DNA of 64,000 nt from Pseudomonadota bacterium. Its GTDB lineage: Bacteria > Cyanobacteriota > Vampirovibrionia > Obscuribacterales > Obscuribacteraceae. The notes beneath the pieces were generated by a model that saw only the letters and a program-made list of their open reading frames with translations, searched no databases and was not told where the DNA came from. Positions within the stretch are counted from its first letter, which is position 1; the number at the start of each line of letters is the position of its first letter. This document shows positions 52,406 to 60,997 of the stretch, piece by piece. The position numbers were made by a program, and so were the translations under genes. The stretch lies in assembly GCA_021325555.1 (NCBI GenBank), contig JAJPGY010000008.1, positions 38,432-102,431 on the forward strand. The letters run 5' to 3'.

Positions 52406-52449
52406 AGATCTGGGCAAGGACACTGGGGTTGCGTTCCTTGCCCAGATCT
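52406..52449 (-). terminator. Perfect 15-bp hairpin after the fatty acid hydroxylase gene
   Basis: AGATCTGGGCAAGGA pairs exactly with its inverted copy across 14 nt, and an outer GGCAATCAC/GTGATTACC pairing may extend it beyond the stop codon at 52462. There is no T run. It likely stabilises or ends the upstream transcript. Confidence 0.65.
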
Positions 52450-52461
52450 TCCACGCCGTGA

Positions 52462-53460
52462 TTACCGCACCGCGACCTTGCGCGCCGCCTTGTCGGCCTC
52501 GACGCGCGCGATCAGGTCCAGCCCCTTCTGGTGCAGGTCAGCTGCCTGCAGGTCCGCGGGGTGGGACGCCATGCGTTCCGCGAAGATGCCGGTCAGCATA
52601 CCGATCTTCTTGAGCGAGCGCGGGTGGCGCTGCGCCGCCGAGATGAAGGCAGCGTACTCGGCCGGCGTCGCCTCGGTGAGGAGGTAGCGCCAGTTGATCA
52701 GGTCGGACACGGTCAGCTCCTCGTCCGCCAGCGCCACACGAAGCTCAGCCTCGTGCGTGCGCGGCGAGAGGTACGTGCCGAAAAGCATGTCCATCAGCGG
52801 GTGGACGATGGTGAAGTTCGTCCGCTGATCCCAGTGGTGCAGCAGGTGGATCTTCTCCAGCCACTGGAAGTAGCTGCTGTTCACCCACGGGTGGTCGACC
52901 TCGTGGAATCGCGAGTGGGTTTCGTCGATGATGAACTTCGCGTAGCCGAAGACGGCCAGCACGAAGAACACGGTCGCGAAGCTCACGCCGTGCGTGAGCA
53001 GGAACAGCGCCGTGACCATAATCGCCGGGATCGCCCAGCTCAGTCCGAGACCGTCTTCCGAAGAGACGTAGTCGACTGCGCGGCGGTAGAAGCGCCCGAT
53101 CGGGTAGATGATCATGTGGTGGATCCAATGGAACTTCTGGTTCCGCCGGAACACCTGCGCCCGGCGGGTGAAGAACCCCACGTGCTGGAAGAAACGGTGA
53201 TAGGTGTAGCCGACGCTCTCAACGAGGAGGACGGCGCGCAGTGCCATCACCAGTGGTGACAACACAAAGCTTACCAGCCAGCCGGGAACGCCGGCGGCCA
53301 GCAGCTTTGCAAATAGCAAACCGCTCCACGGCTCAGCCCACGCGAATGCGATCAGGCTGGACAGCCCCACCACCAGCCAGGCGGTGTAGAGGATGCGCCG
53401 CGCCAGTCCTTGGCGCGGCTTGAGCGATGCTTCGTACAGCGCATTGGTTTGCGTGTTCAT
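52462..53460 (-). CDS. Fatty acid hydroxylase/sterol desaturase family protein
   Basis: A 332-aa membrane di-iron protein. Four or five hydrophobic segments (about 24-42, 46-80, 140-178) carry the histidine clusters YHRFFQH (His88, His93), FHWIHH (111-115), THSRFHEVDH (182-190) and HLLHHW (205-209). The family end motif DMLFGTYLSP is present. Such enzymes hydroxylate or desaturate lipids, sterols, carotenoids or alkyl ethers using O2. The cytosolic C-terminal 100 residues are helical. Start ATG 53460 is preceded by AAGGAG at a longish distance. It is downstream of the HELxE protein on the same strand (119-base gap). Confidence 0.9.
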   Translation of the reverse strand: MNTQTNALYEASLKPRQGLARRILYTAWLVVGLSSLIAFAWAEPWSGLLFAKLLAAGVPGWLVSFVLSPLVMALRAVLLVESVGYTYHRFFQHVGFFTRRAQVFRRNQKFHWIHHMIIYPIGRFYRRAVDYVSSEDGLGLSWAIPAIMVTALFLLTHGVSFATVFFVLAVFGYAKFIIDETHSRFHEVDHPWVNSSYFQWLEKIHLLHHWDQRTNFTIVHPLMDMLFGTYLSPRTHEAELRVALADEELTVSDLINWRYLLTEATPAEYAAFISAAQRHPRSLKKIGMLTGIFAERMASHPADLQAADLHQKGLDLIARVEADKAARKVAVR

Positions 53461-53579
53461 GACCTGGGTGCTCCTTGACACCCGAAAGCAGGTGCCGTAT
53501 AAGCGGCACACGAACAAAGTTGACCCGCTTGCGCGGATCGGTAGAGAGCAAGTAGCAGCAGCGCCGAAGCGCTACGCGA

Positions 53580-54422
53580 TCAGGGGTGGGCTTTGACGCC
53601 GCGGTCCCTGGTCCCGTACCGCACCGGATCGATGCCGGCCTCGTGCCTGGCAGCAAGTCGAGCCTGCCGCTCCCGTTCCTCGAGCTGGACGATCAGTGCC
53701 AGCTCGTAAGCGTCAGCGTAGCTCTTGCCGGCGGCCATGAGCTTGCGTTCGGCAAGCTCGTGCACGAGCGTGAATCGGACCTGGGTGACGGACATGCCGC
53801 CTTCCAGCCAGATCTCGTTTCTGGGCACGAACGGGTACTTGAGCCCGTGCCCGCCGAAACAGAAGTCACCGTAGATGTCCCGCCGGATCCTGGTGCCGTC
53901 CACGATCCACACGTCCAGTCCCTGGACCTTGCCGTGGTAACGCCGGTAGACCCCGTCCATGTTGACTCGCAGGTCCCGGAGCTCGGAAGGGCAGCGCTTG
54001 TCGATGTGCCCCATGGTGATCGCGCCGAGCGACCGCTCGTGACGCGCGGCGGCGCGCATATCTGCCAGGCGGAACTTCTTTTCGTAAGCGATTGCCGAGC
54101 TGTGGGCGCGGTCGTAAGTCCAGCCCCGCTGCCGCATGAGCTCAAGCTCGTGCAGCTCGTGGAGGATCGTGTACTCCAGCTCGTCGATGGCGATCCGGTC
54201 GTCGATCCAGATCTCACCCGGCGGGTTATAGCGGTAACGCTGCTCGTTGCCGCCGTAGATGAAAGCCGGGTAGATCTCCCCGAAAACGCGATCGCCGTTG
54301 ACAATCCAGACGTGCTGCCCCCGGCGCCTGCCGAGATAGACCCGGTAGATGCCGTCGAGCTTGACGTGGCCTGTGTTGCGGTAGAGCAGCTTGCACTGCC
54401 CGTGGTTCTTGCATTTTTTCAT
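53580..54422 (-). CDS. Tandem-duplicated protein with two HELxE (gluzincin-like) motifs
   Basis: A 280-aa soluble protein made of two homologous halves (about 23-118 and 156-252). Each half reads DG(I/V)YRxYxGxxxGxxVWIV(N/D)G, then a YGDFCFGG-like turn, NEIWL or GEIWID, and ends in a helix with TILHELHELELM (88-92) or TLVHELAERKLM (221-225), then a Y-x-x-A(H/Y) pair. HELxE resembles the HExxH/HExxE helix of zinc peptidases, with the second His replaced by Glu. The halves are joined by a basic segment with Cys144. I know no named family. Start ATG 54422 has no clear ribosome binding site but lies 23 bases after the P1 peptidase stop. Confidence 0.75.
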   Translation of the reverse strand: MKKCKNHGQCKLLYRNTGHVKLDGIYRVYLGRRRGQHVWIVNGDRVFGEIYPAFIYGGNEQRYRYNPPGEIWIDDRIAIDELEYTILHELHELELMRQRGWTYDRAHSSAIAYEKKFRLADMRAAARHERSLGAITMGHIDKRCPSELRDLRVNMDGVYRRYHGKVQGLDVWIVDGTRIRRDIYGDFCFGGHGLKYPFVPRNEIWLEGGMSVTQVRFTLVHELAERKLMAAGKSYADAYELALIVQLEERERQARLAARHEAGIDPVRYGTRDRGVKAHP

Positions 54423-54444
54423 GGCGTAAGCCCGGGGTAAGCGT

Positions 54445-55872
54445 TCAGGATGCTCGTCCGTGCCGGCGGAGGATCTCCACCAGACGGTCGAGCGGTAGCG
54501 CGTAAGCCGTGTTGCCGTCGCGGCCAACCGTGGTCTCTGCCATGCACAGGGCGTTCAGGATGGCTTCCTCGGTCGCCTCCGCGGTAGCCTCGAACAACGG
54601 GCTGATGAAGTCATCGCTGACCTCGGGCAGCGCGTTGACCGGTTTGCAATGGCGGGGAAGCCTGCGGCTGGTGGAAAAGGCCACCATGAAGTCACCGCTG
54701 CTGTTGCGCGCGACGGAACCCGTGCGCGCAAGGCCCATCGCCGCCCTGGCGGCGATTCGCTCCAACTGCCGCTGATTGAGCGGCGCGTCGGTGGCGATGA
54801 TGATCACGATCGAGCCGTCATGGCGACCCTCTGTCACCCCTTCCGGAATGAGCCTCCCGGCCGGGACGCCGTCGACCCGCAGTTCGTGGCGATCGCCGTG
54901 GTTGCAGTTGACCAGCACGCCGACCGTGTAGCCACCCTGTTCGGCCGCCACCTTGCGGGAAGCCGTGCCGATGCCGCCTTTGAAGTCGTAGCAGATCATC
55001 CCTGTTCCGGCACCGACAGCACCTTCAGCGACAGGACCGCCGGCGGCGCTGTTGAGGGAGGACAGAACATGCTCGGGCTTGACGTGGCGCCCCCGAATGT
55101 CGTTCAGGTACGAATCGTCGCACTCGCCCACAACCGGCAGGTAGCTGTCGTCCGCGATGCCGATCGTCGGGTAGCGCGAGACCATCCAGCCGACCGCCGT
55201 GTCGAAGACCATGCCCACCGAATGGGTATTGGTCAGGAACAAGGGTCCGTCGATGAACCCCAGCTCCTTGATCCAGTCGGTGCCTGTAACGACCCCGTTG
55301 CCGTTGAGCACGAAGGCGCCGGCGGTGACTCGATCGTTCCAGATGTCGCCATCGTGGGGGATAATCGCGGTGACGCCTGTCCGCACGGGACCTTTCCCCG
55401 GCACGAGCTTGCCGTCGCCCTCGATGAGGGTTGTCTGCCCGACCTTGACCCCTTTCACGTCGGTGATGGCGTTGAGGGGACCAGACTCGAGCACGCCGAT
55501 CCGGACTCCCAGATCGCGCAGACGGCGGCGCTTTGCCGGCGCACCGGGGGCCTCGGCCTGCCCGGTGCCTTCCGTGGATTCCCCGCCGGAGCCTGCGGGG
55601 TCAGCTTTTGGGTAGTTGTCGCCTTCCGGCACGTCCTGCTCCCTGTCGCTCGCATCCTGCTCAGGCGTGGCGTCAGCGGGCGAACCGAACAATCTGAACA
55701 GTGAGCGCCCGCGCCTGCAAGAAGGACAGCGTTGGCGGTCAGTGCGGTGACGGCACGGACGGCCAGCCCCTTTCCTGGCAAGAGCATACTGGCGAATCTC
55801 CCAGATCACAAGCGCGGCGAAGGCGGACACAACGAGCCCGCAGAGAAGCGCCGCTTTGAGACTCTCATTCAT
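54445..55872 (-). CDS. Membrane-anchored P1 (DmpA/S58) family peptidase
   Basis: A 475-aa protein. Residues about 6-27 form a membrane anchor, followed by a Cys/Arg-rich patch (CRHRTDRQRCPSC, possible metal site) and an acidic, disordered linker to about 112. The DmpA-type N-terminal-nucleophile domain follows: IPHDGDIWNDRVTAG, TNTHSVGMVFD, a glycine-rich AAGGPVAEGAVGAGTGM, then the self-cleavage site HDG-SIVIIIATDAPLN (nucleophile Ser354). Relatives are autoprocessed aminopeptidases releasing D- or beta-amino acids. The 110-residue anchor-linker is unusual. Start ATG 55872 follows GGAGG. It is the first gene of a minus-strand run with the HELxE protein. Confidence 0.85.
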   Translation of the reverse strand: MNESLKAALLCGLVVSAFAALVIWEIRQYALARKGAGRPCRHRTDRQRCPSCRRGRSLFRLFGSPADATPEQDASDREQDVPEGDNYPKADPAGSGGESTEGTGQAEAPGAPAKRRRLRDLGVRIGVLESGPLNAITDVKGVKVGQTTLIEGDGKLVPGKGPVRTGVTAIIPHDGDIWNDRVTAGAFVLNGNGVVTGTDWIKELGFIDGPLFLTNTHSVGMVFDTAVGWMVSRYPTIGIADDSYLPVVGECDDSYLNDIRGRHVKPEHVLSSLNSAAGGPVAEGAVGAGTGMICYDFKGGIGTASRKVAAEQGGYTVGVLVNCNHGDRHELRVDGVPAGRLIPEGVTEGRHDGSIVIIIATDAPLNQRQLERIAARAAMGLARTGSVARNSSGDFMVAFSTSRRLPRHCKPVNALPEVSDDFISPLFEATAEATEEAILNALCMAETTVGRDGNTAYALPLDRLVEILRRHGRAS

Positions 55873-56616
55873 AGCAACCTCCAATCTCCGTTTCCTGCAG
55901 CGCGTTTCAGGCAACAAGCAGGAACACCGGCTGGAAAACGGACTAAGCTGCAGAGCGCACCAACGCGATCCGCATAGAAACAAGATTGTTTTTCTTCGAG
56001 AAGCTGAACCGGAGGAAACGATCTCCATCTACAGCCAGGAAAACGAAATAGTCGACCTGAATCTAGAGCAGCACGCAAGCAGGTTCAATCGCCGGCCGTT
56101 GAGATCTGTTTCACTGCGTTGCCGCCAGCGAGGCCGGGCGCTTGACGACGGGCACGCCTCAGAACCCTGGTAGCGGCACGGTTGCCTGAGCCCGGGAGTT
56201 CGGGACCGCCCTTTTCGTTCCGCGAGCTAGCACAGCGGCAAAATATGTGACGGGCAACGACCGGGGGCGGCGCCGCCGGTAATGACGCCGGAAATCCGTT
56301 AGCGCGGCTTGTGCAAATTTTCTTGACAAGTCTCTTTCTATAAGACGAGGTGAGGATCTAGGGTAAGTCATCGTTTCTTTTTCTTGCCACGAGCACCTTA
56401 AGGCAACCTACAGACCCTTATTACCCGGATCTCCCAATTGACGGAAGCCTCTTTTGAGGCTCGGTGTTGTTGGGACTTCGGGACCGCTCGCTAATTCCTC
56501 ACCCACGTAAGCACACCTGACCCGTCTTGCACCGGCGCCGAACCGTGCCGGCTGTCTGGGTCTCTTACCACCCCTGACCAGGGGGCGTGCTTCCCATTCT
56601 CATGAGAGGAGAAGCT
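55873..56616. other. Divergent intergenic region
   Basis: About 740 bases separate the divergent P1 peptidase and HAD genes. A TTGACA at 56323 followed by TATAAG at 56340 looks promoter-like, but the 11-base spacing is too short for a standard pair. A hairpin AGCCTC-TTTT-GAGGCT lies near 56449. No gene with a ribosome binding site is seen. Confidence 0.4.
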
Positions 56617-57492
56617 ATGTCCAGAAAATGTCGCCTCCCCGGGCGCAACTTGTGCGCGCCCAACGGCAAGATCGCTGCGCTGTTCGTCGACATCGACGGC
56701 ACCGTCTCGAAGTGCGAGCCGTACTTCCGGGACGCCAAGCGCCGGTTCGGCTTCTACATGCAGCGATGCGGCTTCAATCGCACCCGGGCGATGAAGTTGA
56801 TGGCCGACCTCGAGCTCGAGCACATCCACAAGCACGGGTTCGAGCGTGACGCCCTGGCTATCGCCATGACCAAGGCGTACCGCCAGCTCTGCCGCGAGAA
56901 GGGGGTCCGCGCCAACAAGAACGATGTCGGCATCTGCTGGGACATCGGGCGCTCCCCCTTCTTCCGCGAGCCGGAGCTATTCCCCAATGCCGCAGCCGTT
57001 CTCAACCGCGCGCATCACAACTTCTACCTGGTGGCCGTCTCGATCGGCAACCGTGAGGCTCAGAAGTACAAGATCCGCATGGCCGGTCTCGACGCCATCT
57101 TCGACCACATCATCATCACGCAGCAGGACAACAAGTCCGAGCTGGTGGCCGGTGCAATTGAAGACCTGAAGATCGACCCGCGGTACTCCGCCTTCATCGG
57201 CAACAGCGTCCGCTCGGACGGGCAGTGCCTGAAGAACACCAACTTCATCCACATGCCGCTGGAGGGCTGGACGTTCGACCACGCCGAGCTGCCGCAGGGC
57301 ACCGGTTTCGAGTACTTCAACGTCAACGACTGGCGCGAGGCGGAAGAGAAGGGCATCAGCCGCCTGCTGCTGCGCCGCCAGGTGGCCATGGAGAGCGAGA
57401 CCGGCTCCGGATGCGACCAGCCCACCGTTGACAATCCTCGCCCCGCTGCCGCTTCGGCAAACCGCAAGCCTCGCCGCAGGTCGCGCGGCTAG
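56617..57492 (+). CDS. HAD-superfamily hydrolase-like protein
   Basis: A 291-aa cytosolic protein with HAD motif I FVDIDGTV (Asp25, Asp27), motif II VAVSIGN and motif IV FIGNSVRSDGQ; motif III Lys is probably in DNKSELV. A helical cap (about 35-100, MKLMADLELEHIHKH) follows motif I. The acidic pair of motif IV is partly replaced (N-S-V-R-S-D). The C-terminal 35 residues are basic and disordered (NRKPRRRSRG). It is probably a small-molecule or nucleotide phosphatase. Start ATG 56617 follows GAGGAGA. A perfect terminator separates it from the next gene. Confidence 0.82.
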   Translation: MSRKCRLPGRNLCAPNGKIAALFVDIDGTVSKCEPYFRDAKRRFGFYMQRCGFNRTRAMKLMADLELEHIHKHGFERDALAIAMTKAYRQLCREKGVRANKNDVGICWDIGRSPFFREPELFPNAAAVLNRAHHNFYLVAVSIGNREAQKYKIRMAGLDAIFDHIIITQQDNKSELVAGAIEDLKIDPRYSAFIGNSVRSDGQCLKNTNFIHMPLEGWTFDHAELPQGTGFEYFNVNDWREAEEKGISRLLLRRQVAMESETGSGCDQPTVDNPRPAAASANRKPRRRSRG

Positions 57493-57508
57493 TTTTACCA
57501 CCCGCATG

Positions 57509-57549
57509 GGAGCGGCAGAGGCGCACCGGTTGCCTCTGCCGCTCCTTTC
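57509..57549 (+). terminator. Rho-independent terminator
   Basis: A perfect 14-bp stem GGAGCGGCAGAGGC/GCCTCTGCCGCTCC with a 9-nt loop, followed by TTTC. It lies 17 bases past the HAD gene stop. Confidence 0.75.
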
Positions 57550-57575
57550 ACCTCGACCGGTTTAGGAAAGTGCAA

Positions 57576-58511
57576 ATGGAGTTTCTTCGTATGACCGATG
57601 CAAACAATCGCAATCCGGGCCTGAGCAGCCCAATCGGACAGCGTCTTGTCGACGAGCTGTTCCGCATCATCACCATCGAGCCCAACGCCACCGGCGCCAC
57701 CACGTCGGCCGGCAAGCAGCTTCCCAAGACACGCCTTTCCTTGCAGAACGCGCGTTTCGCGGGACTGCCGGCGGTCGACTGGAACAACATCCTCGAGTTT
57801 TCACCCGGGGACGTGGTCGCCGTCACGGGCACGATAAACGAGTTCAAGGGTCACGCGCAACTGAAGGTCCAGTCGGCCCGGCTCGCCGACGACTTCGATC
57901 CGGCATCGCTGCTGCCCACTTACACCGGCGACGTCGGCGCGCTGGAAGCGCGGCTCAACGCCTACATCAAGGCGATTCCGGACGAGCGCCTGAGCCGGGT
58001 CGCCGCCAGGCTGCTGGATCCGGAAACGGATCTCGGCAAGAAGTTCCGCCTGGCGCCAGCCTCGCCGGCACCCTCGTCGCACGAGCCCTACCTGCACGGG
58101 CTGCTCCAGCACCTGCTCGAAGTAGGCGAGACGGCCCAGACGCTCGCCCTCAAAGCGGCAGGATTCAGGCAGCAGGAGTACGGCCCCCTGAACATGTCCT
58201 TTGTCATGTTCGGCGCCCTGCTCCACGACGTGGCCAAGACCAGCGCTTACGAGTACGGCGCCGACGGCATCAAGTTCTCGAACGCGGGTCGCCTGAACGG
58301 CCACCTGGTCGAGAGCTACGCGCTCATCCGTGATGCGCTCATGGCCGCCGGCGACTTCAGCCAGCAGGAGATCGACGCCATCCTGCACATCATCGCCAGC
58401 CATCATGGGCCCGACAGCGACCAGCCGCCGCGCACCCTCGAGGCCGTGATCGTGCACCACGCCGATTACTTCTGCAGCCAGCTCGGCTCCAGGTTCGGCT
58501 TCCCGCACTAA
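57576..58511 (+). CDS. YhaM-like 3'-5' exoribonuclease (OB fold plus HD domain)
   Basis: A 311-aa protein with an N-terminal OB-like nucleic-acid-binding part (about 40-100, FSPGDVVAVTGTINEFKG) and an HD domain. The metal-binding residues are visible: HGLLQHLLEV, ALLHDVAK (the HD pair), SHHGPDS and VIVHHADYFC. This order and the length match YhaM/CBF1 exoribonucleases of Firmicutes. Start ATG 57576 follows AGGA; ATG 57591 is an alternative. A strong terminator lies downstream. Confidence 0.85.
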   Translation: MEFLRMTDANNRNPGLSSPIGQRLVDELFRIITIEPNATGATTSAGKQLPKTRLSLQNARFAGLPAVDWNNILEFSPGDVVAVTGTINEFKGHAQLKVQSARLADDFDPASLLPTYTGDVGALEARLNAYIKAIPDERLSRVAARLLDPETDLGKKFRLAPASPAPSSHEPYLHGLLQHLLEVGETAQTLALKAAGFRQQEYGPLNMSFVMFGALLHDVAKTSAYEYGADGIKFSNAGRLNGHLVESYALIRDALMAAGDFSQQEIDAILHIIASHHGPDSDQPPRTLEAVIVHHADYFCSQLGSRFGFPH

Positions 58512-58550
58512 GTCCGGCTCGCATTACAGCAAAGCCATAAACCAGAAAAG

Positions 58551-58592
58551 AGACCCTGTGTCATTCCGACTTCAGGGTCTTTTTTCTTTTTT
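58551..58592 (+). terminator. Rho-independent terminator
   Basis: AGACCCTG pairs with CAGGGTCT across a 14-nt loop and continues into TTTTTCTTTTTT. It ends the YhaM-like gene transcript. Confidence 0.9.
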
Positions 58593-58754
58593 ATTCTACG
58601 TGCCTGTATAGTATTCCAACAATCGGGAGACCACTGCTTAATGCTCAGCCATGGACCTGCCACAACAGCGCCAGCCCGTTGCCACAGGCAGGTCATAAGT
58701 TAGGGGCATGGAAGCCCATTTAACCTTGGGTGCCCGCTCGTGAGGTATGCATCT

Positions 58755-59117
58755 ATGAGCACATTCGACAATCTCGTCAAGCCAGCAACGGAGCAGCTGT
58801 TCAAGACACAAGAGAGCGAGCGCGCAGGCAAGGAGGGGGCTGCGGCCAAGTTGCAGGAAGAGGTGGCCAACATCAATGTCGAGTTCAAGAGCGATCCTGA
58901 CCGGGCACAGCATCTCAAGGAGATCGCCGGACAGTTGCGCAGGCGCGATGGCTATCACGGCCTTCCAATCAACGAGGTGACATTCGACGGCCAGCACCTG
59001 GTGTTCCACGCGCCGGAGTCCGACAAGAAGCAGGATCAGCAGCGGCTGACCCCGGCCGAAATAGACAATCTGATAGGCAACATGCCCCCCGCTCCCAATC
59101 CCACGCCGGACCGCTGA
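58755..59117 (+). CDS. Hypothetical soluble protein
   Basis: A 120-aa hydrophilic protein. The first half is a charged helix (TEQLFKTQESERAGKEGAAA, continuing as LQEEVANIN); the second half has a beta segment (INEVTFDGQHLVFHAPE) and a Pro-rich C-terminus (MPPAPNPTPDR). It resembles nothing I can name. Start ATG 58755 follows GAGGT. An AT island (GTATAGTAT at 58606-58614) about 140 bases upstream could be its promoter -10. It converges with the MFS gene (18-base gap). Confidence 0.65.
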   Translation: MSTFDNLVKPATEQLFKTQESERAGKEGAAAKLQEEVANINVEFKSDPDRAQHLKEIAGQLRRRDGYHGLPINEVTFDGQHLVFHAPESDKKQDQQRLTPAEIDNLIGNMPPAPNPTPDR

Positions 59118-59135
59118 GTTGGGAAGGAAGCCTGC

Positions 59136-60395
59136 TCACTCGCCAAGCCCGACAGCGCTTATCACCTCGGCTATGCTGGTCTCAGGACCCCGCTCTGTCG
59201 CGAGCCTGTTGGCCACGAAGACCATTCCGGCAGACAGCGTGAAGGCAACAAATACGATCCCGAAGGCCGCCGGCACCCCTGCCCGATCGGCAAGGCAACC
59301 CAGCAAGAGCGGTGCAACGATGACGGCGATCCCGCAGGCAGCCGACATGCGCGCGCTGGCGCGGGCGACATGCTCGGGGGCGGTGCCGATTGCGGCAGCG
59401 AGGGCGAACGGATAAACATTTGCCACACCCAGCCCGGTCAGGAACAATCCGGCTACATGGCCGACCGCGGAGGGGGCCAGCCAGAAGGGGAGGAAGCCGA
59501 AAACGGCCAGTACGGCCGCAAACGGCAGCATGCGCGTGACGGGCCACTGTCGGGAAAGGCGGGCACCGGCCAGGCGTCCGACCAGCATGGCGCAAAGAAA
59601 AGCGCTCACCGACGCGGCCGCGTCCGCCTTGCTGAGCCCGCCGGCGCTCCGCAAGAATTCAGCGCTCCAGAAATTGATCGACCACTCGCCGGCCACGCTG
59701 AGCAGAACCACGCCCCAGTATGCCCAGTAGGCCGCGGGCAACGAGCCTCGCGCGCTCTCCGTCTTACCGTCCCCGTCACCGACAAACCCCGTCTTGCGGA
59801 ACAGCAGCCAGAGAAAGACAAGAACAACAATGTAAAGCAGGAACACCGCCCGCCATCCGAGACCGCTGACGGCCGACAAGGCCACGCTCGCCGGAGCGGC
59901 GCTGGCCGCTATGCTGGCGGCGATGTTGATCTCGCTTATCGCGATCGCCCGCTGCTCCCGAAACCGGCGGCACATCACGGTGGTGACGGACTGCGATTGC
60001 ATGCTGCCGAATGCTCCGAGGATAAGCGCACCAGATATGGTGACGGCCGGATGGTGCCCCGTGATCATGACCAGGGCACCGGCGACAATTCCGGCGGCAG
60101 CCCACCATACCGCCTTGCGCAGGCCGAGCGCCCGCATCCACCGGTCGCCGGACAGGCCGGCCAGGAGAACCCCGACCGCGAAGGCGCTGAAATGATAGGC
60201 GGCTACCGTGTAGCTGAGCCCCAGCTCAGAGCGCAGGAAGGGCATGAGCGGGCCGAGGCCCGCGGTCAGAAAGCAGTACGACGACACGAGCAGGTAGCCC
60301 AGCCAGGTCAATCCATCTCGCTGGAACAAGTGTTCGCTCTCGAGCGGAGCGGCGGTCGCAGCTTTCACTTCGGTCATTATCTGTTTATTCACGCA
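59136..60395 (-). CDS. Major facilitator superfamily (MFS) transporter
   Basis: A 419-aa membrane protein with 12 predicted helices in two halves. The loop 2-3 motif is GVLLAGLSGDRWMRALGLRK and a second-half counterpart is LVGRLAGARLSRQW. The family resembles CynX/NimT or oxalate/formate-type antiporters, but the substrate cannot be read from sequence. I start at the GTG 60395 with AGGATGC upstream; an ATG at 60377 is possible but lacks a ribosome binding site. The upstream DNA is a GNAT remnant, so the start region may have been created by a rearrangement. Confidence 0.85.
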   Translation of the reverse strand, partial: CVNKQIMTEVKAATAAPLESEHLFQRDGLTWLGYLLVSSYCFLTAGLGPLMPFLRSELGLSYTVAAYHFSAFAVGVLLAGLSGDRWMRALGLRKAVWWAAAGIVAGALVMITGHHPAVTISGALILGAFGSMQSQSVTTVMCRRFREQRAIAISEINIAASIAASAAPASVALSAVSGLGWRAVFLLYIVVLVFLWLLFRKTGFVGDGDGKTESARGSLPAAYWAYWGVVLLSVAGEWSINFWSAEFLRSAGGLSKADAAASVSAFLCAMLVGRLAGARLSRQWPVTRMLPFAAVLAVFGFLPFWLAPSAVGHVAGLFLTGLGVANVYPFALAAAIGTAPEHVARASARMSAACGIAVIVAPLLLGCLADRAGVPAAFGIVFVAFTLSAGMVFVANRLATERGPETSIAEVISAVGLGE

Positions 60396-60449
60396 CGCAT
60401 CCTGCCGGTTGGCAAGGGTGAAATTGCGGGCCGGTTGCAAGACGTAACC

Positions 60450-60590
60450 CGCCGCACCAGGGCGATCGACCTGACATTGGCCGGCTGGATATTCGCCTCC
60501 AGGCGGTGGAGTCCTCTGTCGCCAAAAGCATGATCAATCGCCAGCGCCAGCCCCTCGCTCATATAATCGCGGCCGGCAAAGCGCGCATTC
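60450..60590 (-). pseudogene. GNAT (RimJ-like) acetyltransferase remnant
   Basis: On the minus strand about 45 codons read GRDYMSEGLALAIDHAFGDR, then GLHRLEANIQPANVRSIALV, which match the acetyl-CoA-binding and C-terminal part of ribosomal-protein-Ser/Ala N-acetyltransferases almost perfectly. The next expected block (R-x-GF-x-x-EG) appears only in another frame (AGYVLQPARNF), and the N-terminal half is absent. The gene is therefore truncated and frameshifted directly upstream of the MFS gene. Confidence 0.6.
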
Positions 60591-60733
60591 ACGTGACGGC
60601 CGGATCTTCGCTGGCGATCTTGAGCCTCCTGACGCTCAGGGCCTTGCGCCCGGGAAAATCTCCGGGCACCATCCACGATGCCGGCAGCCAGCCGGGCAAG
60701 CAACCGGAGGCCAGGCAAGCTCACCCCGGGTGC

Positions 60734-60997
60734 TCACAGGAAGGCCTGACGGTACAGATTGGCAGTCTGCTGGATGCCCTCGTTGATCACGGACTCCACC
60801 TGCTGCGCAGCTTCAGCAGGGCTGAACATCTGGTTGAAAAATGACTCGCCCGGGGGCTTTTCGGCACCGCCGTTGAGCAACCGGTTCAACTGAAGCGGGT
60901 CACGCAGGATGTCGCCGACTGAGTGCAGGAAGTTCTCCAGCCCTGTGCCGCCCGTTCCGGTTAAATTTTCGACAGGCTTGGTGTTTTCCAGGGTCAT
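60734..60997 (-). CDS. Hypothetical small protein
   Basis: An 87-aa soluble protein with a Gly/Thr-rich N-terminus (ENLTGTGGTGLENFLHSV) and a helical remainder (SPAEAAQQVESVINEGIQQT). I know no family. ATG 60997 lies 13 bases after GGAGG, a long gap; a TTG at 61024 opens the same frame. It is divergent from the sugar kinase gene. Confidence 0.55.
   Translation of the reverse strand: MTLENTKPVENLTGTGGTGLENFLHSVGDILRDPLQLNRLLNGGAEKPPGESFFNQMFSPAEAAQQVESVINEGIQQTANLYRQAFL

Noticed and set aside
56323..56345. Promoter TTGACA...TATAAG
   Set aside because: The spacing of about 11 bases is too short for a standard sigma-70 promoter, so I did not list it as a feature.
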